DNA from: Syntrophorhabdaceae bacterium
GTDB taxonomy: Bacteria; Desulfobacterota; Syntrophorhabdia; Syntrophorhabdales; Syntrophorhabdaceae
Direction of reading: 5' to 3'
Assembly: GCA_026415675.1 (NCBI GenBank)
Contig: JAOAGQ010000043.1
Location: forward strand, 49,133 to 113,132
DNA: 64,000 nt
Part shown: in pieces, positions 51,877-59,614 of the stretch
Layout: each line of letters opens with the position of its first letter
Position numbering within the stretch: position 1 is the first letter of the stretch
Notes under the pieces: model-generated
Told to the model about the DNA's origin: nothing
The model's input: only the letters and a program-made list of their open reading frames with translations
The model's database searches: none
Position numbers and translations under genes: made by a program

Positions 51877-52863
51877 ATGAAATACCCCGAATATAGACCG
51901 AGGAGAATGAGAAGGGATATTAAACTAAGGGGGCTTGTAGAGGAGACCTTCCTTTCCGTCAAGCAGTTGATCTACCCTGTCTTTGTAAAGGATATGGAAG
52001 AGGAGAGGATCCCCATCCCCTCCATGCCCGATATATACCAGTTCTCGATAGAGGGGGTGTTAAAGGAGGTAGAGGAGGTGATAGAACTCTCTATACCTGC
52101 CATACTCCTCTTCGGTATACCGAAGGAGAAGGATGAGGTTGGAAGTGAGGCATACAACAAAAACGGGATTGTCCAGAGGGCGGTAAGGGAGATCAAGAAG
52201 AGGTTCAAAGAGGATATCCTCGTCATAACCGATGTCTGTATGTGTGAATATACAAGCCATGGCCACTGCGGGGTGATAAGGGAAGGGGATGTGGAAAACG
52301 ATGAGACGGTAAAACTCCTCGCCAAGAGTGCGTTAAGCCATGTGATGGCAGGGGCGGATATGGTAGCCCCTTCGGATATGATGGACGGAAGGATAAAGGC
52401 GATAAGGGAGATCCTCGACCTCCACGGTGATTACCGTATCCCCATCATGAGCTATGCCGCAAAATATGCCTCATCCCTTTATGGCCCCTTCAGGGATGCC
52501 GCAGAATCCGCCCCAAAATTCGGAGACAGAAGGTCATACCAGATGGATCCAAAAAACCAGAGAGAGGCATTAAGGGAGATAGAGCTCGATATCGAAGAGG
52601 GGGCCGATATCATCATGGTAAAACCTGCCCTCTTCTACCTCGATGTCCTGGCCCTTGCGAAGGAGAGGTTTAATATCCCTTTGGCTGCATATTCGGTAAG
52701 CGGGGAATATACGATGCTGAAACTCGCCGCATCAAAAGGTTTTATCGAATACAGAAGAGGGGTACTGGAGATGATGACGAGCATAAAAAGGGCAGGGGCG
52801 GATATGATTATCACATATTTTGCAAAGGATGTAGCGAAATGGTTGAAAGAGCATACCCTTTGA
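51877..52863 (+). CDS. hemB: Porphobilinogen synthase (HemB)
   Basis: This 328-residue aldolase condenses two 5-aminolevulinates to porphobilinogen. The metal-binding loop DVCMCEYTSHGHCG has the three cysteines of the zinc-type enzyme. The Schiff-base lysines lie in MSYAAKYASS and IIMVKPALFYLD. GPFRDAAESAP is also typical. AAGGAGGAG precedes the ATG. The 3' end overlaps the radical SAM gene by 25 bases, so heme-pathway genes appear coupled. Confidence 0.96.
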   Translation: MKYPEYRPRRMRRDIKLRGLVEETFLSVKQLIYPVFVKDMEEERIPIPSMPDIYQFSIEGVLKEVEEVIELSIPAILLFGIPKEKDEVGSEAYNKNGIVQRAVREIKKRFKEDILVITDVCMCEYTSHGHCGVIREGDVENDETVKLLAKSALSHVMAGADMVAPSDMMDGRIKAIREILDLHGDYRIPIMSYAAKYASSLYGPFRDAAESAPKFGDRRSYQMDPKNQREALREIELDIEEGADIIMVKPALFYLDVLALAKERFNIPLAAYSVSGEYTMLKLAASKGFIEYRRGVLEMMTSIKRAGADMIITYFAKDVAKWLKEHTL

Positions 52864-53846
52864 GGATGGTCGCCTGGGAACTGACCAGGAACTGTAATCT
52901 AAACTGTCTCCATTGCAGGGCCCGGGCAGATATGGGACCCCATTCAGGGGAACTGTCCACAGATGAATGTAAGAAGATAATAGATGAGATTGCCGATTTT
53001 GCCTCCCCTACCATCATACTCACAGGGGGTGAACCCCTTTTAAGAGGGGACATATTCGACATTATCGAGTACGGACAAGAAAAATCTTTAAGACTCGTGA
53101 TAGCCATAAACGGCACCATCCTCGATAAGGAAAAGGGGGAGAGGCTAAAAAAATATGGCATCAAAAGGGTGAGTCTGAGTATCGATGGAAAAGACGAGGG
53201 GCAACACGATAGTTTTAGAGGTGTCGCAGGCTCTTTTTCTTCCGTTATTAAGGCTTCCATGATCCTCAAGGATATAGACCTGCCCTTCCAGATAAACACA
53301 ACCGTCACAAAATTCAATGTGGAAGACTTAAAGGAGATCTATGCCCTGGTCCGTTCTTTAGGGGCTGTGGGCTGGCATATTTTTCTCCTCGTTCCGGTAG
53401 GTAGGGGAGAAGGACTCAAGGGAAAAGAGCTTGATACAAAGATGTATGAAAATGTCCTTAAATGGTTCTATTCCGTTGAAAGAGAAGGGGTTATGGAGAT
53501 AAAGGTAACGTGTGCCCCCCACTATTACAGAATCGTAAAAGAGATGGGAGACACACCGAAGAGTGCAGGCTGCCTTGCAGGGAAGAGCTTTATGTTCATC
53601 TCCCATACGGGAATTGCCCAACCCTGTGGGTACCTGGAGATACCCTCCGGCGATGTGAGGAGGGAAGGTATAAAAAAGGTATGGGAAGGGTCCCCGGTAT
53701 TCAATAGCCTGAGGGACTATAAGGCATATACGGGTAAATGCGGGAGATGCAGGTATATAAATATATGCAGTGGTTGCAGGGCAAGGGCCTACGAACTATA
53801 CGGGGATTTTCTCGGGGATGAGCCTTACTGTTCCTATGGCGCATAA
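52839..53846 (+). CDS. Radical SAM heme-synthesis protein (AhbC/AhbD/NirJ family)
   Basis: This 335-residue radical SAM protein has the cluster motif Cys19-x3-Cys23-x2-Cys26 in TRNCNLNCLHCRA. A SPASM-like C-terminal cysteine set (AGCLAGK, QPCGYLE, KCGRCRYINICSGCRARAYE, EPYCSYG) would hold an auxiliary cluster. The ARAYELYGDFLGDEPYC ending resembles AhbD, which decarboxylates iron-coproporphyrin in the siroheme route, though AhbC and NirJ are close relatives. AAAGGAT nine bases before ATG 52839 supports this start inside hemB. Position after hemB supports a heme role. Confidence 0.85.
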   Translation: MVERAYPLRMVAWELTRNCNLNCLHCRARADMGPHSGELSTDECKKIIDEIADFASPTIILTGGEPLLRGDIFDIIEYGQEKSLRLVIAINGTILDKEKGERLKKYGIKRVSLSIDGKDEGQHDSFRGVAGSFSSVIKASMILKDIDLPFQINTTVTKFNVEDLKEIYALVRSLGAVGWHIFLLVPVGRGEGLKGKELDTKMYENVLKWFYSVEREGVMEIKVTCAPHYYRIVKEMGDTPKSAGCLAGKSFMFISHTGIAQPCGYLEIPSGDVRREGIKKVWEGSPVFNSLRDYKAYTGKCGRCRYINICSGCRARAYELYGDFLGDEPYCSYGA

Positions 53847-53930
53847 CATGAAAAGGGGGTCGTCTAATCTTTAGCCAAGTGAGGGAGATTTCAGGTACAA
53901 AAAAATCTCTTCTTGTGTTATATTTCATGT

Positions 53931-55142
53931 ATGGACAGGATATACTTCGATAACGCATCCACAACCCCTATAGACAAAAGGGTCCTCGATGCTATGCTGC
54001 CTTATTTCTCCGATTTCTTCGGAAATCCTTCATCGGTCCTCATCGAAGAGGGGCAGATGCCCGGTAAGGCCATCGATGAGGCGAGAGAAAGGGTGGCAGA
54101 GCTTATACATGCCGAGAAAGGGGAGATTATCTTCACCGGTTCTGCAACAGAATCGAATAACCTCGCGATAAAAGGCCTTGCCCTTGCCAACAGGTCAAAG
54201 GGGAGGAGGATAATATTCTCCGATATCGAGCATTTCTCTATCTTAAACCAGGCAGACTTTCTTACAGATTTGGGCTTTCAGATAGACTACGTAAAGGTGG
54301 ACGGTTACGGCATAATAGACATGGGGGACTTAGAGAGGAAGGTGACAGAGGATACGATCCTCGTCGCCTTGATACACGGAAATCTCGAGATAGGTACCAT
54401 AGAACCTATAGAAGAGGTGGCCCGATTCTTGAAAAAGAGGGGCATACTCCTCCATTCGGACGGAACAGGGACATGCGGAAGGATCCCCGTGGATGTTAAA
54501 GAACTCGGTGTCGACACGATGACCTTATCGGCACATCAGATAAACGGTCCGAAGGGGATAGGGGCCCTCTATATAAAAAGGGGTACGAGGCTTACCCCTA
54601 TCATACACGGTGGTTTCCAGGAGATGGGTTACAGGGCCGGGACGGAAAATGTCCCTTACATAGTGGGATTTGGAGAGGCTGCCCGTATCGCAAGGGAAGA
54701 GATGGGGGAAAGGATGGCACACCTTACTATGCTCTCGAAAAAGCTAAGGGAGGGCCTCGCATCCTCTATCGAGTATATCCATTTCACCGGCCACCCTGAA
54801 AAAAGGCTCCCCGGCCATGTGAGTTTCTGGATCGAGTTCGTTGAAGGGGAATCCTTACTCTTGTGGCTAAATTTAAACGGGATAGCCTCGGCAAGTGGTA
54901 GCGCCTGCGCCTCAAATATGGCCGCTGAAGATGAGGGAGGGCTCAAGGCATCCCACGTGTTGACCGCCATAGGCGTTCCCCCTGAGATATGTCACGGCTC
55001 GATAACCTTCTCCCTCTGGAAGGATAATACCGTGGAGGAGGTGGAATACGTCCTATCTGTTATGCCGGGGATTGTAAAGAGACTGAGGGATATGTCCCCC
55101 TTATACGAGAATTATAAGAAGACAGGGGCAAGGACCATTTGA
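53931..55142 (+). CDS. Cysteine desulfurase (NifS/IscS) homologue lacking the PLP lysine
   Basis: This 403-residue fold-type I aminotransferase-family protein begins MDRIYFDNASTTP, as NifS/IscS do. The stacking His (SDIEHFSIL, His101), the cofactor Asp (HSDGTGTCG, Asp177) and the catalytic cysteine (SGSACAS, Cys326) are present. The Schiff-base Lys, normally in S-x-H-K, is Gln203 (LSAHQINGPKG), and the Gln of HxDxxQ is Gly. It may not be a normal desulfurase. The next gene is an IscU-like scaffold. I prefer ATG 53931 over the in-frame TTG at 53913 because family N-termini start there. Confidence 0.85.
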   Translation: MDRIYFDNASTTPIDKRVLDAMLPYFSDFFGNPSSVLIEEGQMPGKAIDEARERVAELIHAEKGEIIFTGSATESNNLAIKGLALANRSKGRRIIFSDIEHFSILNQADFLTDLGFQIDYVKVDGYGIIDMGDLERKVTEDTILVALIHGNLEIGTIEPIEEVARFLKKRGILLHSDGTGTCGRIPVDVKELGVDTMTLSAHQINGPKGIGALYIKRGTRLTPIIHGGFQEMGYRAGTENVPYIVGFGEAARIAREEMGERMAHLTMLSKKLREGLASSIEYIHFTGHPEKRLPGHVSFWIEFVEGESLLLWLNLNGIASASGSACASNMAAEDEGGLKASHVLTAIGVPPEICHGSITFSLWKDNTVEEVEYVLSVMPGIVKRLRDMSPLYENYKKTGARTI

Positions 55143-55185
55143 GGTCAATTTTATAGGAATAATTGTAACTTTCAGGAGGTAAGAG

Positions 55186-55572
55186 ATGGCAAAAGGACCA
55201 TACAGCGACATAGTGATGGACCATTTCATGAACCCGAGAAATATGGGGGAGATAGAGGATGCGGACGGTGTGGGTGAGGTGGGTAATCCTGCCTGCGGGG
55301 ATATGATGAAGCTCTATCTTAAGATAGAAGGGGACAGGATAGTCGATGCAAAGTTTAAAACCTTCGGTTGCGGTGCCGCAATAGCATCGAGCAGCATGAC
55401 AACGGAACTTATAAAGGGAAAGACCATAGATGAGGCGTTGAAACTCTCAAACGAGGCCGTGTCTGAGGCCTTAGGGGGACTACCTCCGGCAAAGAGACAC
55501 TGTTCCGTCCTCGCAGAGGATGCCTTGAGGCTTGCCCTTGAGGACTATAAAAAGAAAAAGGGGCTTGCCTGA
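55186..55572 (+). CDS. IscU/NifU-like iron-sulfur scaffold
   Basis: This 128-residue scaffold protein assembles Fe-S clusters. All four active-site residues are present: Cys37 and Asp39 (PACGDM), Cys62 (FGCGAAIASSS) and Cys106 (KRHCSVLAEDA). It corresponds to the N-terminal domain of NifU and to IscU. AGGAGGT precedes the ATG, 43 bases after the desulfurase homologue, the usual partner. No regulator (IscR), ferredoxin or chaperone genes of a full isc operon are attached. Confidence 0.94.
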   Translation: MAKGPYSDIVMDHFMNPRNMGEIEDADGVGEVGNPACGDMMKLYLKIEGDRIVDAKFKTFGCGAAIASSSMTTELIKGKTIDEALKLSNEAVSEALGGLPPAKRHCSVLAEDALRLALEDYKKKKGLA

Positions 55573-55586
55573 TAAGAGCGTCTTTT

Positions 55587-55970
55587 ATGGTTGAGATTAG
55601 AATCAAAACCACAAAAAGGGTAGAGGCTATAAACATCACCCAGGAGGTAATAGGCCGTATAAAAGGCACGACCGGCAGATTACTCCATATATATACCCCC
55701 CATACCACCTGCGGAATTGCAATAAACGAAGATGCGGACCCCGATGTGATGCGGGATATCCTCGAGGGCCTTGAGAGGATAGCCCCTAAGAATTTTCCTT
55801 ACAGACACATCGAAGGTAATGCAGATGCCCATATAAAATCTGTCGTTACCGGTTGTTCTGTCACAATCCCCATGTTGAACGGCGCCCCTCAATTAGGGAC
55901 ATGGCAGGGGATCTTTCTGATGGAATTTGACGGTCCCAGAGAAAGGAGGGTAATTGCAACGGTTTTGTAG
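55587..55970 (+). CDS. yjbQ: YjbQ/UPF0047 family protein
   Basis: This 127-residue protein belongs to the UPF0047 (YjbQ) family, some of whose members have weak thiamine-phosphate synthase activity. The conserved core is HTTCGIAINEDADPDV, followed by FPYRHIEGNADAHIKSVV and PQLGTWQGIFLMEFDGPR. The metal-site histidines are in those segments. It lies 14 bases after the scaffold gene and overlaps the small exported protein's frame by 17 bases. The physiological role is unclear. Confidence 0.9.
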   Translation: MVEIRIKTTKRVEAINITQEVIGRIKGTTGRLLHIYTPHTTCGIAINEDADPDVMRDILEGLERIAPKNFPYRHIEGNADAHIKSVVTGCSVTIPMLNGAPQLGTWQGIFLMEFDGPRERRVIATVL

Positions 55971-56418
55971 GATATTTTTTATCACATCCCTTTTTACATT
56001 GCTTTTCATCATCCCCCTTTTTACACCGAACACATCGGGGATGAGTGTAAAGCCAAAAGAACCGGGTATGTATATAATGACGGAGAAATCCCTTGTTAGA
56101 CTTATGCCGAATATACTCTTCAATGATCAGGGGCTCCTATATGTGGAGATGAATAAGCCCCCTGTCTTTATGCTAAAGGATGTAAAGTATTTTGTCGCAT
56201 ACGGAAAATACGATATGAGGGTTTATACCATAAACCCCCTTGTCTATTATACCACATCCCCCCTGGGCAAACAGAGATTCATCCTCGACAAAGACCTAGA
56301 CATCACCATAGAGAATATGGGGGATGACCTCTATATCATAAAATTAAAATCCCTCCTGGGTAGAGGCTACTACTGTATATGGATAGAGGACCAGGTATGG
56401 GACTTTATGATACAGTAA
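55954..56418 (+). CDS. Small exported protein of unknown function
   Basis: I do not recognise this 154-residue protein. A hydrophobic N-terminus (IFFITSLFTLLFIIPLFTP) looks like a signal peptide. The mature part begins near GMSVKPKEPGMYIMTEKSLVRL and has alternating hydrophobic and aromatic residues (VKYFVAYGKYDMRVYTINPLVYY), suggesting a beta-rich fold; it ends GYYCIWIEDQVWDFMIQ. The start is taken as TTG 55954, four bases after AGGAGG and overlapping yjbQ. A start further in is possible but would cut the signal peptide. Confidence 0.6.
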   Translation: MQRFCRIFFITSLFTLLFIIPLFTPNTSGMSVKPKEPGMYIMTEKSLVRLMPNILFNDQGLLYVEMNKPPVFMLKDVKYFVAYGKYDMRVYTINPLVYYTTSPLGKQRFILDKDLDITIENMGDDLYIIKLKSLLGRGYYCIWIEDQVWDFMIQ

Positions 56419-56433
56419 ACTGAAGGAAAAACT

Positions 56434-56784
56434 TTAAATCTCCTCCCCTGTATTGGCCTCACCAGAAGCACCCCCTGCCATCGCTTCCTCTAACGTCTCA
56501 TTGAAATCTTCTCCAAGCTCATCTCCCAATTCCCTACCAACCCTCTTCATCACCCTTTCTATGCTTCCGGGGTCGTTCTCATCTAAATCGGAGAATTTCG
56601 ATGGATCAAGAAGGCTCTCCATGATTCTCTCTTCATCCCTCAACACCGCAACCCTCGATATCTTCTTCTTTACATCTTTACTCCCACAGGCCTTACAGTA
56701 TGGGACAAGCTCCTCGGAGACTCTTAAAAGAAGAAAAGACGAGACCTTATGGCAGTTCTCACATCTATACTCGTATATGGGCAT
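56434..56784 (-). CDS. FmdB-type zinc ribbon protein
   Basis: This 116-residue protein begins MPIYEYRCENC, the hallmark of the FmdB/CxxC regulatory family, with a second CKAC knuckle completing a four-cysteine zinc ribbon (residues ~7-38). The remainder is acidic and probably helical or disordered (GELGDELGEDFNETLEEAM), longer than in minimal FmdB proteins. Its role is unknown; family members are often near C1-amide or CoA metabolism genes. It lies 38 bases downstream of the acyl-CoA synthetase-like gene on the same strand. Confidence 0.85.
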   Translation of the reverse strand: MPIYEYRCENCHKVSSFLLLRVSEELVPYCKACGSKDVKKKISRVAVLRDEERIMESLLDPSKFSDLDENDPGSIERVMKRVGRELGDELGEDFNETLEEAMAGGASGEANTGEEI

Positions 56785-56822
56785 ATATATACCTCCTGAA
56801 AACCTCTTTTAAAATGTTTTTT

Positions 56823-59501
56823 CTATTTTAAAGGCATCGTGGTCTTGATAAGACCATCGGGCATCGGTTCTAAGTTAAATCCCAGCTTCTTGCATACACC
56901 GAGCATCTTTTTGTTGCTCGACAGGACGATACCGTATATCTCATCGAGACCCCTTTCCTGGGCGATACCGATGAGCAGGTCAACGAGTTTATAACCGAGG
57001 CCTTTGCCCTGAAAATCATCATGGATGAGTACCGCATATTCTGCCGTATTGGTTGCGGCCTCTGAAATAAGGGTTCCGATCCCTACGATCCTCCTCTTAT
57101 CATTTAAGTTCTGCTCAACCACTATCCCCATCTCCCTATCGTAGTCTATATTGCATTGTCTTATGTGCATCTCATGGGATGTATTCTTCGTTGCCTGAAA
57201 AAATCTCGATTTAAAGGTCTCCTCCGATACGGTTGTGTACATCTCATCGAGAAGGGGTTCATCCTCCGGCTTTATCGGCCTTAAAATAAGGTTTGTGCCG
57301 TCCTTGAGCGTCCACTGGGTGATATATCTTGTCGGATATGGGGCTATAAGAAGGTGGGGGTATTGAAGAGGAGAGTCTATGCACTCCTTATCTATTACAA
57401 TCCTCGCATCAAGGGCATAGACCTTTCCATCAGAAATAGCGAGGGGATTTATATCAAAGCCTCCAATTTCAGGAAAATCCACTATGAGATTGGAGAAGCT
57501 GACGAGGATCTGTTCGAGCTGTCTTAAGTCCGCGGGAGGTCTATTCCTGTAACCGAGAAGCATCTTGTAAACCTTTGATTCCTCTATAAGCCTCCGGGCA
57601 AGGGTCTGGTTTAATGGGGGCAGACCGACCGCGAAGTCTCTGTAAATCTGGACACCTATACCCCCCATACCAAAAATTATCACAGAGCCGTATTTTCTAT
57701 CCTTCTTTGCCCCTATAATCACCTCGTAATCGATCTTATCGAGCATCTTCTGTACGATAATGCCGTTTATCTCTCCCTGGATGTCGTGTGTCCTTATCCT
57801 GTTTAAGAGTCTATCGTACTCTTCCCGGAGTTCAGATTCAGAGTTGATACCCAAAACCACACCCCCCACATCTACCCTCAAGATGATATCAGGGGATGAT
57901 ACCTTTAATACCACAGGATACCCCACCTCTTTTGCTACACTTACAGCCTCTTCTGCGGATTGGGTGATATGGACCTTCAGGATTGGTATACCGTAATTTG
58001 ATAGGAATCTCATCGATTCCACCTCATTCAATACGGTCTTTTCAGTACAGGCAATTCTTTTTATAAAAGCCTTCAGATTATTCTTCGGAGGGGCGCTGTC
58101 CACAGGAAGTTCGGCAGGTGTTTCATAGAGAAGCCCAAGATTTCTTCTGTAATGATACATATAAAGATACGTCCTTACGGCCTCTTCAGGGGTATTGTAT
58201 GTGGGTATGCTATTCTGAAGGAGGATATCCCTTCCAATCTCTGTATTCTTACCCCCCATCCAGGTGGCGACAATAGGTTTCCATGCATTTTTAGCGGCAT
58301 CCACCACCGATTCTGCCAATTTATCAGGGGAAGCCCCCCCTTGTGGGGTAAAGATCACAAGCACCCCATCTGCCCCAGGCTCCTTAAGGCAGATGTCCAG
58401 GGCCTTCCTGTACCTTTCCACATCCGCATCCCTTAGAAGGTCTAACGGGTTCTCCTTCTGGGCATAAGGGGGTAAAAATTTTTCAAGGGCATTTAACGTC
58501 TCCTTTGAAAGGGTCGCCATCTCTCCCTGAAATTCAAGGAGGGTATTTATCGCCATCATACCCACACCCTTTGCGTTCGTTATAACGAGGAGTCTCGGTC
58601 CTTTAGGGAGATGTTTCGCATAGAGGACACTGGCACAGTCAAAGAGGTCTATCGCCCCCTTCACCCTTACCACACCTGTTCTCTTGAATATCGCATCGCA
58701 TATAGCCTCTTCGTTAACGAGGGCATCTGTATGGGTATAGTTCTTAACGTCCTCCTTTATGGGCTTCTCAGGCTTTAAAATGAGGATAGGCTTGTTCCTC
58801 GCAAAACCCTTCGCCGCACTTATAAACCTCTTCAGATCCCCGAGATCCCCCTCAACATAGAGCATGATATTCCTCGTATACGGATCCTGGGCTAAGAAAT
58901 CTATCAGGTCAGCAAAATCAACATCCACCATGTTTCCGAGGGAGGCGAACATGCTGAAACCCATATGCACCGTCATCCCCCAGTCGAGAAGGGCCCTTCC
59001 AAAGGCACCGCTTTGAGAGATAAACGCCGTCTTCCCTTTATCGGGCCTATCCTTTATGATCGTCGCATTCAGGTTATTATTCGGCCTTATAATACCCATA
59101 GAATTAGGACCTATAACCCTGATCCCGTATTTTCTCCTTACCTCCTTAATCTGCCTCTCGAGGGTAAAACCGGCTTCTCCGGTCTCACTGAAGCCTGAGG
59201 ATATGACTATAGCCCCATCCACCCCTGATATCCCACATTCCTCCAAGACGCGGGGGACAATCTCCGCCCTTACCACGATGATGGCGAGATCCACATGTTC
59301 CTTAATATCAAGGATGGAACGATAAGCTTTAAAACCCAGAACAGTTTCCCTGTTAGGATTTACGGGAAAGATAGTTCTATTATCAGTATTTATGAGATTC
59401 TCCATTGCTACCCTTGCAAGGGAATCCTCTTTTTCTGTGGCACCGATTATCGCGATTGTCTTCGGGTTTAAAAATCTTCTGATATCACCCATGTTTATCA
59501 T
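56823..59501 (-). CDS. ADP-forming acyl-CoA synthetase - GNAT fusion (PatZ-like)
   Basis: This 892-residue protein has a CoA-binding Rossmann domain (1-~125, FLNPKTIAIIGATEKEDS), a succinyl-CoA-synthetase-like flavodoxin domain with an HTDAL segment corresponding to the phosphohistidine loop, an ATP-grasp domain (~490-700), and a C-terminal GNAT acetyltransferase (~730-885; HDDFQGKGLGYKLVDLLIG). This order matches PatZ/YfiQ-type protein lysine acetyltransferases, where the synthetase part senses acetyl-CoA. Because the His loop and ATP-grasp look intact, real ADP-forming acetyl-CoA synthetase activity is also possible. It is divergent from uvrA. Confidence 0.9.
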   Translation of the reverse strand: MINMGDIRRFLNPKTIAIIGATEKEDSLARVAMENLINTDNRTIFPVNPNRETVLGFKAYRSILDIKEHVDLAIIVVRAEIVPRVLEECGISGVDGAIVISSGFSETGEAGFTLERQIKEVRRKYGIRVIGPNSMGIIRPNNNLNATIIKDRPDKGKTAFISQSGAFGRALLDWGMTVHMGFSMFASLGNMVDVDFADLIDFLAQDPYTRNIMLYVEGDLGDLKRFISAAKGFARNKPILILKPEKPIKEDVKNYTHTDALVNEEAICDAIFKRTGVVRVKGAIDLFDCASVLYAKHLPKGPRLLVITNAKGVGMMAINTLLEFQGEMATLSKETLNALEKFLPPYAQKENPLDLLRDADVERYRKALDICLKEPGADGVLVIFTPQGGASPDKLAESVVDAAKNAWKPIVATWMGGKNTEIGRDILLQNSIPTYNTPEEAVRTYLYMYHYRRNLGLLYETPAELPVDSAPPKNNLKAFIKRIACTEKTVLNEVESMRFLSNYGIPILKVHITQSAEEAVSVAKEVGYPVVLKVSSPDIILRVDVGGVVLGINSESELREEYDRLLNRIRTHDIQGEINGIIVQKMLDKIDYEVIIGAKKDRKYGSVIIFGMGGIGVQIYRDFAVGLPPLNQTLARRLIEESKVYKMLLGYRNRPPADLRQLEQILVSFSNLIVDFPEIGGFDINPLAISDGKVYALDARIVIDKECIDSPLQYPHLLIAPYPTRYITQWTLKDGTNLILRPIKPEDEPLLDEMYTTVSEETFKSRFFQATKNTSHEMHIRQCNIDYDREMGIVVEQNLNDKRRIVGIGTLISEAATNTAEYAVLIHDDFQGKGLGYKLVDLLIGIAQERGLDEIYGIVLSSNKKMLGVCKKLGFNLEPMPDGLIKTTMPLK

Positions 59502-59614
59502 ATTTTAAAGATTATGTAGAAAATTTGTCAACATTATTCTCGGCATCCCTTTTACCCTGATCTTTCGAGGGCATCTGTTTACTCATCGGATGAAATCTGG
59601 TAGATTGTATCGCC

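Noticed and set aside
53913..53930. TTG start adding six residues to the cysteine desulfurase homologue
   Set aside because: Family members begin at M-D/I-Y-F-D-N-A, which matches ATG 53931.
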